A stretch of DNA of 64,000 nt from CADCTB01 sp963768975 (GTDB lineage Bacteria; Actinomycetota; Acidimicrobiia; Acidimicrobiales; AC-14): the NCBI GenBank assembly GCA_963768975.1, contig CAVYKB010000009.1:124001-188000 (forward strand). Direction: 5' to 3'. Position 1 is the first letter of the stretch. Each line of letters begins with the position of its first letter. This document shows positions 24,613-33,316 of this stretch, piece after piece. The translations under genes and the position numbers were made by a program. The notes under the pieces are model-generated. The model saw only the letters and a list, made by a program, of their open reading frames with translations, was not told where the DNA came from and did no database searches.

Positions 24613-25640
24613 CGATGCTCGCGCTCGAGGTGCCCTACTGGCAGCTCACCATCCTCAAGACGGTGATCGTGCTGTCGATCATCCCTGCGGCCGCCGTCAT
24701 CCTCGGCTACGTCTTCCTCCTCAAGATGATGGCCCACATGCAGAGCCGGATGGGCCCGATGGAGCCGGGCGGCTACCACGGCTGGTTCCAGCTCATCGGC
24801 GACGGCATCAAGTTCATCCAGAAGGAGGACATCATCCCGGGGGAGGCCGACCGGCGCGTGTTCGCCCTCGCCCCCGTTGTCGTCCTCATCTCCACCTTCC
24901 TGCTCTACATCGTGGTCCCGGCCGGCCCCCGGCTGGTGGTGCAGGACCTCGATGTCGGCATCTTCTACGCCTTGGCCGTCTCCTCCCTCAGCGTGATCGG
25001 CATCCTCATGGCCGGCTGGGCGTCGGCCAACAAGTTCGCCCTGCTCGGGTCGCTACGGGCCGCCGGCCAGCTCATCGCCTACGAGCTGCCCCTGGTGCTG
25101 GCGGTCGTCGGCGTGGTCATCCAGGCCAACACCATGAGCCTTCAGGGCATCGTCAACGCCCAGGCTGACGGGGCCATCTTCGGCCTGTCCTGGGTCGGCA
25201 ACCCGTTCATCCTCACCCAGATCGTCGGGTTCGGCATCTTCCTGGCCGCGGCTCAGGCCGAGCTGACACAGACGCCCTTCGACATGCCGGTGGCCGAGTC
25301 CGAGCTCGTCGCCGGCTACATGACGGAGTACTCCGGCTTCCGCTTCCTCTTCTTCTTCATGGCCGAGTTCGGCACCGCCTTCGCCCTCTCCGCCATCGCC
25401 GCCACCCTCTACTTCGGCGGCTGGTACCAGCCGTTCTTCAAGACGGGGATCATGGCCGACGTCCTGGGCCCGGTGGTCCTCGGCGCCAAGGTGATGCTGA
25501 TCGCCTTCCTGATCTTCTGGATCCGGTTTACCTTCCCCCGCTTCCGCGAGGACCAGCTCCAAGCCTTCGCCTGGAAGTTCCTCATCCCCCTCTCCCTCGT
25601 CAACATCATGGTGACTGCGATGTTCAAGGTGTTCCTGTGA
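24609..25640 (+). CDS. nuoH: NADH-quinone oxidoreductase subunit H (cluster 2, divergent)
   Basis: A 343-residue NuoH with about eight helices. It is recognisable by QSRMGP, DGIKFIQKEDIIP, ADRRVFALAP and the TEYSG helix. Motifs strongly conserved elsewhere have changed: ERK is LLK (37-39), GPNR is GPME (49-52), AELNRPPFDL is AELTQTPFDM, and the first Glu of the xExExE loop is Val. These segments line the quinone tunnel and the start of the proton path, matching the changed NuoD2. The ATG overlaps the stop of an 8-codon leader ORF. Confidence 0.94.
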   Translation: MTMLALEVPYWQLTILKTVIVLSIIPAAAVILGYVFLLKMMAHMQSRMGPMEPGGYHGWFQLIGDGIKFIQKEDIIPGEADRRVFALAPVVVLISTFLLYIVVPAGPRLVVQDLDVGIFYALAVSSLSVIGILMAGWASANKFALLGSLRAAGQLIAYELPLVLAVVGVVIQANTMSLQGIVNAQADGAIFGLSWVGNPFILTQIVGFGIFLAAAQAELTQTPFDMPVAESELVAGYMTEYSGFRFLFFFMAEFGTAFALSAIAATLYFGGWYQPFFKTGIMADVLGPVVLGAKVMLIAFLIFWIRFTFPRFREDQLQAFAWKFLIPLSLVNIMVTAMFKVFL

Positions 25641-25641
25641 T

Positions 25642-25759
25642 CGCCGTCGCAAGCGGAGCTTGCTCGGCGAGGCAATCGCGCTCAAGCCGACCGGCGGAGC
25701 CGGCCGGCCTTCGCCCTGATTCCTTCTGGCCGGCCGCCGGAGAGGCCGCCTCCGGCGGC
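25642..25759 (+). repeat. Three-hairpin intergenic element, copy B
   Basis: H1, 25642-25669, has outer stem CGCCG/CGGCG, inner GCAAGC/GCTTGC and a GGA loop. H2, 25686-25708, has 10-bp arms with one mismatch and a GGA loop. H3, 25745-25759, is GCCGCC/GGCGGC with a TCC loop. The order matches copy A between nuoA2 and nuoB2. Inner H1 pairs and H3 pairs differ between copies but remain complementary. It starts one base after the nuoH2 stop and ends 45 bases before nuoI2. Function unknown. Confidence 0.7.
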
Positions 25760-25804
25760 GTCCACGGCCGCCGGCACGAAAGTCCACTCGAGGTGATTCT
25801 GTAA

Positions 25805-26290
25805 ATGCCCGACATTCCCGGTTTCGCCAAGGGCCTCGGCGTCACGTTCAAAACCATGGTCAACACCTGGACCAAGGGCGCGGTCACGGTGCAGTACCCG
25901 CATGAGAAAGAAGACCTTGCCCCCCGCACCCGGGGCGTCATTGCCCTCAAGGAGGAGAACTGCACGGTCTGCATGCTCTGTGCTCGGGAGTGTCCGGACT
26001 GGTGCATCTACATCGAGGGTCACAAAGAGAAGCGCCCGCCCCGCCGTGAGGGCGGCAAGCCCCGCACGGTGAACGCCCTCGACCGCTTCGACATCGACTA
26101 CGCCCTCTGCATGTACTGCGGGATCTGCGTGGAGGTGTGCCCCTTCGACGCCCTCTTCTGGACACCCGAGTACGAGTACTCCGAGTCCAGCATCGCCGAC
26201 CTCCTGCACGACAAGGACCGTCTCGGCGAGTGGATGGTCACCGTCCCTGACCCCCCTGCCCTCGAGGCAGGGGCGGTGAAGAAGAAGTAG
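25805..26290 (+). CDS. nuoI: NADH-quinone oxidoreductase subunit I (cluster 2)
   Basis: A 161-residue subunit with all eight ligand cysteines for N6a/N6b (CTVCMLCARECP and CMYCGICVEVCP). It lacks the long basic extension of NuoI1 and has a spacer of about 45 residues between the two sets. AGGTGATT upstream of the ATG is a usable Shine-Dalgarno. It follows the three-hairpin element. Confidence 0.95.
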   Translation: MPDIPGFAKGLGVTFKTMVNTWTKGAVTVQYPHEKEDLAPRTRGVIALKEENCTVCMLCARECPDWCIYIEGHKEKRPPRREGGKPRTVNALDRFDIDYALCMYCGICVEVCPFDALFWTPEYEYSESSIADLLHDKDRLGEWMVTVPDPPALEAGAVKKK

Positions 26291-26310
26291 CAGGAGCTAG
26301 CGTCCCCGCG

Positions 26311-26802
26311 ATGGTGGCTCAGAACATCGTCTTCGGCATTCTCGCCGTGGTCATGGTGACCGCGGCATTCCGGCTGGTCACCACCCAGAACGTCGTGCGC
26401 GCCGCCCTCTTCCTGGCCATCGTGCTGGCCGGCGCCGCCGGCCTGTACATCCTCCTGGCCGCCGAGTTCGTGGCCTGGGTCCAGGTCCTGGTGTACATCG
26501 GCGCCGTGGTCGTGCTCCTGCTCTTCGGCGTCATGCTCACCCGGGCACCCATCGGCCGCGACGCCGACCTCGACAACGAGCAGCGCCTGCTGGGCGCCCT
26601 CGTCGCGCTGTTCCTCCTCGGGTCACTGGGCGCGGTCCTGCTCGACGCCTTCGGCGACCAGAAGGTCGGTACCGTCAATATCCGCCGCACCGCCGAGGTG
26701 AGCGACTCCATCTTCGGCGACTTCGTCATCCCCTTCGAAGTTGCCTCGATCCTGCTTCTCTCCGCTCTCGTCGGCGCCGTCGCGCTGGCGCGCCGGGACT
26801 AG
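26311..26802 (+). CDS. nuoJ: NADH-quinone oxidoreductase subunit J (cluster 2)
   Basis: A 163-residue, five-helix membrane subunit. The conserved helix QVLVYIGAVVVLLLFGVML is near residues 56-74. It is shorter than NuoJ1 and only distantly similar. CAGGAG lies about 15 bases before the ATG. It precedes nuoK2 by 9 bases. Confidence 0.94.
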   Translation: MVAQNIVFGILAVVMVTAAFRLVTTQNVVRAALFLAIVLAGAAGLYILLAAEFVAWVQVLVYIGAVVVLLLFGVMLTRAPIGRDADLDNEQRLLGALVALFLLGSLGAVLLDAFGDQKVGTVNIRRTAEVSDSIFGDFVIPFEVASILLLSALVGAVALARRD

Positions 26803-26811
26803 GGAGTTCCC

Positions 26812-27111
26812 GTGTACCTGAACCAGTTCCTCTTACTCGCCGCCATACTGTTCTGCCTCGGCGTCTACGGCGTGCTGGCCCGGAAGAACGCCGTGCTCGT
26901 GCTCATGTCGATCGAGCTCATGCTCAACGCGGTGAACATCAACCTCATCGCCTTCGGCGCCTTCCGCGACAACGTGATCGGCCAGGTGTTCTCGCTCTTC
27001 GTGATTACCATCGCGGCCGCCGAGGTCGGCGTGGGGCTGGCCATCGTCCTGCTCATCTTCCGCAACCGGGCCGACATCGACTTGGACGAGCTCGACCTCA
27101 TGAAGGGCTAG
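26812..27111 (+). CDS. nuoK: NADH-quinone oxidoreductase subunit K (cluster 2)
   Basis: A 99-residue, three-helix subunit with both conserved glutamates (SIELMLNAVNI and AAAEVGVGLAI). The start GTG has AGGGAG just upstream. It is followed by nuoL2 after 12 bases. Confidence 0.96.
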   Translation: MYLNQFLLLAAILFCLGVYGVLARKNAVLVLMSIELMLNAVNINLIAFGAFRDNVIGQVFSLFVITIAAAEVGVGLAIVLLIFRNRADIDLDELDLMKG

Positions 27112-27123
27112 GGCCGCCGCTCA

Positions 27124-29091
27124 ATGCTGGACAACGCCTGGCTCATTCCGCTCATCCCGGCGGTCTCCTTCTTCGTCATCCTGTTCTTCGGCAAGCGCAT
27201 GCCCAAGAAGGGCGCCGAGGTGGGCATCGGCGCTCTCACCGCGTCGTTCATTCTCTCAATCCTGGTGGCGCTGGCCTGGATCGGCGAGCACGTCCCCCGC
27301 CACGCGATCCACCAGCACTCGACATGGTTCGAGATCGGCGGGGTCGAGATCGGCGCCGGCATCCGTGTCGATGGGCTCACTGTCATGATGCTGGTGGTCG
27401 TCACCTTCATCTCACTGATGGTGCACGTCTACTCAACCGGCTACATGCACGGCGACCGGCGCTTCACCTACTTCTTCGCCGCCCTGTCGTTGTTCACCGC
27501 CGCCATGCTGCTCCTGGTCGTCTCCGACAACACCCTCCAGCTCATGATCGGGTGGGAGCTCGTCGGCCTGTGCTCGTTCATGCTGATCGGCCACTGGTGG
27601 GAGGAGGGGGTCAACTCCGGCGCCGCCATCAAGGCGTTCATCACCACCCGTACGGGCGACGTCGGCCTGATGACCGGCATCATCCTCCTGTTCTTCGCTG
27701 CCGGCCGCTCTTTCGACATTGAGCACCTGAACCACGAGGCGCTCACCGGGGCCATCGGCCACGGCACGCTCCTGGTCGGCGCCTCGCTGCTCTTCCTCGG
27801 AGTCATGGGTAAGAGCGCCCAGTTCCCGCTCCACGTCTGGCTCCCCGACGCCATGGCCGGCCCGACACCCGTCTCGGCGCTGATCCACGCCGCCACCATG
27901 GTCGTGGCCGGCGTCTACCTGATCGCCCGCCTGTACGGGGTCTTCTTCGCCGGGTTCTCCATCGAGGCCGGCGGCATCAACCTCGTGGCCATCATCGGCG
28001 CCATCACCGTGATCATCGCCGCCCTGCTGGCGTTCGTGCAGGACGACGTGAAGAAGGTCCTGGCCTACTCCACCGTCAGCCAGCTTGGCTACATGGTCAT
28101 GGCCCTGGGCGTCGGAGCGTGGACGGCGGCGGTCTTCCACCTCTTCACCCACGCCTTCTTCAAGGCCCTGCTCTTCCTCGGCTCCGGGTCACTCATCCAT
28201 GCGGTGCACTCCAACAACATGAGCGAGATGGGGGGCATGCGAAAATTCATGCCCACCACGTTCTGGACCTTCATGGTCGGCTCGGTGGCCCTCGCCGGCA
28301 TCTTCCCGCTGGCCGGCTTCTGGTCCAAGGACGAGATCCTGCTCGGCGCCTCGGAGAACGGCTTCCCGCTGATGCTCCTCGTGGGCCTGGCCGGGGCGTT
28401 CATGACCGCGGCCTACATGACCCGGGCCTGCTACCTCATCTTCGCGGGGGAGTACCGGGGCCACGGGCACCCGCACGAGTCGCCGCCCTCGATGGCGTGG
28501 CCGCTGCGCATCCTGGCCGTGCCGGCCGTGCTGGCCGGTCTCCTCAACGCTCCCGGCATCCTGCTGTTCAACGGCTGGGTGGAGTTCGAGGTCGAGGGCG
28601 TCGAGCACTTCCTCCACCACCACGACTTCAACCCTCTCCTAGCGGTCGGATCGCTGGGCATCGCCCTGCTTGGCATTGCAGTGGCGTCGGCGTACTACTT
28701 CCGTGGCGCCCTCAACGGCCTCTCCGACCGGCTGCCGATCCTGAAGGTCGGCCACAAGATCCTGGTCAACAAGTACTACCTCGACGACCTGTTCCTGGCC
28801 ATCATCCGCGGCATCCAGTACCCGATCGCCAAGGCCGCGTACTGGGTCAACCAGAACATCCTCGACGGGGTCATCAACGGGGTGGGCAAGGGCGCACAGC
28901 GCACCGCTCACGTGGTGTACGACGTGATCGACCAGCGGGTGATCGATGGGGCCGTCAACGGCGCCGGCCTCTCGGCGGAGGAGGGCGGCAGCATCCTGCG
29001 TCACATCCAGACGGGGCGGGTGCAGCAGTACGCGGCGTTGTTGTTCGGTGCGGTCGCAGTCTTGGCGATGGGCCTCGTGGCCTTCACATGA
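27124..29091 (+). CDS. nuoL: NADH-quinone oxidoreductase subunit L (cluster 2)
   Basis: A 655-residue distal antiporter-like subunit. The key Glu is in MIGWELVGLCSFMLIG, and the MGKSAQFPLHVWLPDAMAGP signature and the C-terminal lateral helix are present. It lacks the Glu/His-rich loop of NuoL1. The C-terminal part has a duplicated phrase (ILDGVINGVGKG and VIDGAVNGAGLS), as is common in NuoL. Confidence 0.96.
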   Translation: MLDNAWLIPLIPAVSFFVILFFGKRMPKKGAEVGIGALTASFILSILVALAWIGEHVPRHAIHQHSTWFEIGGVEIGAGIRVDGLTVMMLVVVTFISLMVHVYSTGYMHGDRRFTYFFAALSLFTAAMLLLVVSDNTLQLMIGWELVGLCSFMLIGHWWEEGVNSGAAIKAFITTRTGDVGLMTGIILLFFAAGRSFDIEHLNHEALTGAIGHGTLLVGASLLFLGVMGKSAQFPLHVWLPDAMAGPTPVSALIHAATMVVAGVYLIARLYGVFFAGFSIEAGGINLVAIIGAITVIIAALLAFVQDDVKKVLAYSTVSQLGYMVMALGVGAWTAAVFHLFTHAFFKALLFLGSGSLIHAVHSNNMSEMGGMRKFMPTTFWTFMVGSVALAGIFPLAGFWSKDEILLGASENGFPLMLLVGLAGAFMTAAYMTRACYLIFAGEYRGHGHPHESPPSMAWPLRILAVPAVLAGLLNAPGILLFNGWVEFEVEGVEHFLHHHDFNPLLAVGSLGIALLGIAVASAYYFRGALNGLSDRLPILKVGHKILVNKYYLDDLFLAIIRGIQYPIAKAAYWVNQNILDGVINGVGKGAQRTAHVVYDVIDQRVIDGAVNGAGLSAEEGGSILRHIQTGRVQQYAALLFGAVAVLAMGLVAFT

Positions 29092-29123
29092 GGGAGCTTC
29101 GAATCAATGTTGGCTAAGAATCA

Positions 29124-30650
29124 GTGCTGACCGCTGCGATATTCCTGCCGATCGTCGGGGCCGCGCTCCTTGCGCTGATCCCGCGTGAGCGCGAGGACAT
29201 GCTCAAGGCCGTCGCCCTGCTCGTCACCGGGGCCACGACGGTCGTCGGGCTCTCACTGCTGTTCGGGTTCGACTACGCCGACGCCGGCCGCCTCCAGTAC
29301 GAGGTCGACAGCAACTGGATCGAGGTCATCAACAGCCGCTACCACATCGGCATCGACGGCATCTCCCTGCCGATGCTGTTCCTGTCGATGGTCATCACGC
29401 TGCTGTGTGTCATCTACTCCTGGGACCACTTCCCGGAGCCGCACAACCCCAAGGCGTTCCTGATCCTCATGCTCGTCCTCGAGACGGGCATGAACGGCAC
29501 CTTCGCCGCCCAGGACCTCATCCTGTTCTTCGTCTTCTTCGAGCTGGTCCTGCTCCCCATGTACTTCATGATCGGGGTGTGGGGCGGGCCCAACCGCCAG
29601 TACGCGGCGATCAAGTTCTTCCTCTACACGCTGTTCGGTTCCGCGCTGATGATCCTGAGCTTCCTCGCCCTCTACTTCAAGGGCGGGCAGACCTTCGACA
29701 TCCCACTGCTCATCGCGCAGGGCAACACCATCGCCCACGGCACGCAGCTACTCATCTTCGGCGGCCTGTTCATGGGCTTCGCCATCAAGGTGCCGATGTT
29801 CCCGTTCCACACCTGGCTGCCCGACGCCCACACCGAGGCGCCCACGGTGGGGTCGGTGATCCTGGCCGCCGTCCTCCTGAAACTGGGGACGTACGGGTTC
29901 ATTCGCATCGCCATCCCGATCCTGCCGGAAGCCGCCCAGTCATGGGCCCCGTGGATCGGGCTACTGGCCGTCATCGGCATCATCTACGGCGCCCTGGGCT
30001 GTCTCGCCCAGCGGGACATGAAGCGCCTCATCGCCTTCTCCTCGGTCGCCCACATGGGCTTCGTGATGCTCGGTATCGCCACCCTGACCGACTTCGGCAT
30101 CAACGCCGCCGTCTTCGGGATGGTCGCCCACGGCCTCATCACCGGCATGCTGTTCTTTATCGCCGGCTCCATCCAGGAGCGCTTCGGTACCCGCGAGCTG
30201 TCCCGGCTGGGTGGCCTCCTTCTCCAGGCGCCCCGCCTGGGATGGATCCTCGGCTTCTGTGCCTTTGCGTCGCTCGGCCTGCCGGGCCTGGCCGGGTTCT
30301 GGGGCGAGTTCCCCGCCATTCTCTCCGCCTACCAGCCGGCCGACGGGCTGAGCGAGGCGACGTTCCGGGCCTACATGGCCGTGGCCGCCATCGGTACCGT
30401 CTTCGCCGCCGGGTACCTGCTGTGGATGCTCCAGCGGGTGGCCTTCGGCACCGTGAAGCCCGAGTTCGAGGACGCCCATATCCACGACGTGCACATCCCC
30501 GAGTACATCGCCTGGACGCCGCTGCTGATCGGCATCCTGCTCTTCGGGATCTTCCCCCACCTCCTGTTCGACATGATCGACCCGGCCGTCTCCGCCGTGA
30601 CGTCGGGGGTCGACGCCCTCGGCAACGCGGCCGCCGGCGCCGGCCGCTAG
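29124..30650 (+). CDS. nuoM: NADH-quinone oxidoreductase subunit M (cluster 2)
   Basis: A 508-residue antiporter-like subunit with the key Glu in FFELVLLPMYFMIG and the signature KVPMFPFHTWLPDAHTEAPT. The start GTG at 29124 is the best in-frame choice; a 7-codon frame (ATG 29107, stop 29128-29130) overlaps it. It ends six bases before nuoN2. Confidence 0.95.
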   Translation: MLTAAIFLPIVGAALLALIPREREDMLKAVALLVTGATTVVGLSLLFGFDYADAGRLQYEVDSNWIEVINSRYHIGIDGISLPMLFLSMVITLLCVIYSWDHFPEPHNPKAFLILMLVLETGMNGTFAAQDLILFFVFFELVLLPMYFMIGVWGGPNRQYAAIKFFLYTLFGSALMILSFLALYFKGGQTFDIPLLIAQGNTIAHGTQLLIFGGLFMGFAIKVPMFPFHTWLPDAHTEAPTVGSVILAAVLLKLGTYGFIRIAIPILPEAAQSWAPWIGLLAVIGIIYGALGCLAQRDMKRLIAFSSVAHMGFVMLGIATLTDFGINAAVFGMVAHGLITGMLFFIAGSIQERFGTRELSRLGGLLLQAPRLGWILGFCAFASLGLPGLAGFWGEFPAILSAYQPADGLSEATFRAYMAVAAIGTVFAAGYLLWMLQRVAFGTVKPEFEDAHIHDVHIPEYIAWTPLLIGILLFGIFPHLLFDMIDPAVSAVTSGVDALGNAAAGAGR

Positions 30651-30656
30651 TCCGAC

Positions 30657-32144
30657 ATGCCGTTCACCCCGCCCACCCTCGACTACCACGGGCTGGCGCC
30701 CGAGATCGTCCTCACGCTGGTGATCGCGATCGTGCTGGTGGCCGACCTCTTCCTCGACTCGTCGCGCAAGTGGCTGCTGTCGAACATCGCCGCTTTCGGC
30801 CTGGTGGCGGCCATGGTGCCGATCCTGTCGCTGGCCCTCTCCGACACCGACGTGCGCTCGATGGTCGGCGGGGCCTACGTGGTCGACAACTTCGCCCTGG
30901 TGCTCAAAGCCCTGTTCCTCGGCGTGGGATTCGTCGTCCTCCTGATGTCGATCAACTACGTCGAGGACGGCGACTACTACGAGGGCGAGTTCTACTTCCT
31001 CCTGCTGTGCTCCCTGCTGGGCATGGTGGTGATGTCGTCCTCGCGTGACCTCATCACCATCTTCGTGGCCCTGGAGACACTTTCCATCCCCGCCTACATG
31101 CTCGCCGGCTGGCGCAAACGCGACCTGAAGAGCAACGAGGCGTCGCTCAAGTACTACCTCCTCGGGGTCCTCGCCTCGGCGATCATGCTCTACGGCATGT
31201 CCCTGATCTACGGATTCACGGGCACGACCATCCTGTCCGAGATCGGCGAGCAGATGGCCGGCAACGCCGCCGAACAGCCCATGGTCACCCTGGCCATCGT
31301 GTTCATCATCGTGGGCTTCGCCTTCAAGGTGTCGGCCGTCCCGTTCCACTCCTGGGCACCCGACACCTACGAGGGCGCGCCCACGCCCGTCACCGCGTTC
31401 CTTTCGGTGGCCTCCAAGACCGGCGGCTTCGTCGCCCTCCTCCAGCTGGTCTTCATCGGCTTCTTCGGCCGTGACGACGTCTGGGGGCCGATGTTCGGCA
31501 TCCTGGCCGCGCTGACCATGACCGTCGGCAACCTCATCGCCCTGCGGCAGACGAACATCGTCCGCATGTTGGCGTACTCATCGATCGCCCAGGCCGGCTA
31601 CATCCTGGTGCCCCTGGCCGTGGCCGGCTCCGGGCCCGGCGCGGCGTCGCAGTCGGCCTTCACCGCTGCGGTCGTCTATCTCCTCGTCTACGCGGCGATG
31701 AACCTCGGCGCCTTCGCCATCGTGATCGCCGTGGCCCGCAAGACCCGGTCCGGCGAGATCAGCTCCTACGGCGGGCTGTACGAGTACGCGCCGGGGTTGG
31801 CCGTCATCATGACGATCTTCCTGTTCTCGCTGGCCGGCATCCCGCCACTCGCGGGGCTGTGGGCCAAGTTCTTCGTGTTCCGGTCGGTGATCGACGCCGG
31901 CACTCCGTGGGCGCTGCTCCTCGGCGTGGTCGTCGCCGTCAACTCGGTGATCGCGCTGTTCTATTACGCGGCCATCGCCAAGGAGATGTGGATGAACCCG
32001 GTGCCGGACGGCGATAAGACCCGCATCCGGGTGCCGGCGCCGCTCATCACCGCCCTGGGCATCACCGCTGCCGTCGTCGTCCTCGTCGGCGTGTACCCGC
32101 AGACGTTCGCCAACTTCGGGGATCTCGCGTCGCTCGTTCCCTGA
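30657..32144 (+). CDS. nuoN: NADH-quinone oxidoreductase subunit N (cluster 2)
   Basis: A 495-residue antiporter-like subunit with the key Glu in VALETLSIPAYMLAGW and the signature KVSAVPFHSWAPDTYEGAPTP. It is the last nuo gene. A 179-base gap separates it from the MidA-family gene. Confidence 0.96.
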   Translation: MPFTPPTLDYHGLAPEIVLTLVIAIVLVADLFLDSSRKWLLSNIAAFGLVAAMVPILSLALSDTDVRSMVGGAYVVDNFALVLKALFLGVGFVVLLMSINYVEDGDYYEGEFYFLLLCSLLGMVVMSSSRDLITIFVALETLSIPAYMLAGWRKRDLKSNEASLKYYLLGVLASAIMLYGMSLIYGFTGTTILSEIGEQMAGNAAEQPMVTLAIVFIIVGFAFKVSAVPFHSWAPDTYEGAPTPVTAFLSVASKTGGFVALLQLVFIGFFGRDDVWGPMFGILAALTMTVGNLIALRQTNIVRMLAYSSIAQAGYILVPLAVAGSGPGAASQSAFTAAVVYLLVYAAMNLGAFAIVIAVARKTRSGEISSYGGLYEYAPGLAVIMTIFLFSLAGIPPLAGLWAKFFVFRSVIDAGTPWALLLGVVVAVNSVIALFYYAAIAKEMWMNPVPDGDKTRIRVPAPLITALGITAAVVVLVGVYPQTFANFGDLASLVP

Positions 32145-32323
32145 GCGCGTCGACCTCGTTCGTTCGTTTCCCTCTCTCCATTTCGGTCGAGTTGATCGTG
32201 CCGGCGGGCGAGCGGAGCTCGCCCCGCCTCCGCACTGTCCTTCGTGGTGTCCTCAGCCGGAGGGACCGCTTGTAGCGGCGAGCGCGGCCACGGACCTTGC
32301 CGCGATGAGCGCGGCGAAGGTTT

Positions 32324-33316
32324 GTGACCAAGGCCCTACGGGAGCTGGTCGCGGCGCAGGCGCCGCTCGGCTTCGATCAGGTGGTCGCGCTGGCGCTGTA
32401 CCACCCGCAGTTCGGGTTCTACGAGAGGGGCGGGGCCGCCGGGCGGGCGGGCGACTTCATCACCAGCCCCGAGGTCGGCCCCCTCTTCGGTACCGTGCTG
32501 GCCCGGGCCCTCGACGAGTGGTGGGCCGAGCTGGGGGAGCCGGCGCCGTTCACGGTGGTGGAGGCCGGCGCCGGCCGGGGGGCCCTGGCGAAGGCCGTAC
32601 TGGCGGCGGCGCCGGCGTGCGGGCCGGCGCTGCGCTACGTCGCCGTCGAGCGCTCCGCCGCCCTGCGGGCGCAGCACCCCGCCGGCGTGGAGTCGGCTCC
32701 AGCGCTGCCGGCAGAGCCGTTCGCCGGCGTCATCCTTGCCAACGAGCTGCTCGACAACCTGCCGTTCGGGCTCCTGGAGCGGACGGCGGACGGGTGGGCG
32801 GAAGTCCAGGTCGACGTCGATCTGCGGGAAATGCTCATTCCGGTGGACCACCACCTCGAGGCGCCGGCCAGCGCCCGCATCCCCGTCCAGCGGGCGGCCC
32901 GGGCATGGGTGGAGGCCGCGCTCGCGCTCGTGCGTCCGGGGCGGGTCGTCGCCGTCGACTACGCCGACACCACCGCGTCCATGTCCCGCCGGCCGTGGAC
33001 CGACTGGGTCCGCACTTACCGCAGCCACGGCCGCGGTACCCACCCCCTCGAGGACCTCGGCCTCCAGGACATCACCTGCGAGGTGGCGGTGGACCAGCTG
33101 CCGCCGACCGCCCAGAACCGGAGCCAGGCCGAGTTCCTCCGGGCCTACGGCATCGACGAGCTCACCGCCGAGGCCCGGAGCGCCTGGCATGAGCGGGCCC
33201 ACATCGGCGACCTCCAGGCCCTCATGGCCCGCAGCCGGGTCCACGAGGCGGCGGCTCTGACCGACGAGACCGGGCTCGGCGCGTTCCGCGTCCTCGAATG
33301 GACTCAGGGCGTGTAG
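32324..33316 (+). CDS. midA: MidA/NDUFAF7-family SAM-dependent methyltransferase
   Basis: A 330-residue Methyltransf_28 protein. The family signature GDFITSPEVG is at residues 43-52, the SAM-binding loop VEAGAGRG at 79-86, and the acceptor-side segment ANELLDNLPF near 139-148. In mitochondria NDUFAF7 symmetrically dimethylates Arg85 of NDUFS2 (NuoD) during complex I assembly. The gene follows cluster 2, whose NuoD2 has this Arg; NuoD1 has Thr. The same role here is inferred. The start is GTG 32324 with GAAGG upstream. Its 3' end overlaps the convergent kelch gene by 13 bases. Confidence 0.9.
   Translation: MTKALRELVAAQAPLGFDQVVALALYHPQFGFYERGGAAGRAGDFITSPEVGPLFGTVLARALDEWWAELGEPAPFTVVEAGAGRGALAKAVLAAAPACGPALRYVAVERSAALRAQHPAGVESAPALPAEPFAGVILANELLDNLPFGLLERTADGWAEVQVDVDLREMLIPVDHHLEAPASARIPVQRAARAWVEAALALVRPGRVVAVDYADTTASMSRRPWTDWVRTYRSHGRGTHPLEDLGLQDITCEVAVDQLPPTAQNRSQAEFLRAYGIDELTAEARSAWHERAHIGDLQALMARSRVHEAAALTDETGLGAFRVLEWTQGV

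Noticed and set aside
29107..29130. Seven-codon frame overlapping the nuoM2 GTG, like the leader ORFs at nuoE and nuoH2
   Set aside because: No TAGNNT hexamer lies at 6-8 bases before its ATG, and it sits inside an operon only 32 bases after nuoL2. Chance is likely.
32305..33192. Alternative frame starting at ATG 32305, overlapping the MidA gene
   Set aside because: It gives an Arg/Gly-rich translation without motifs, while the GTG 32324 frame shows the full MidA signature.
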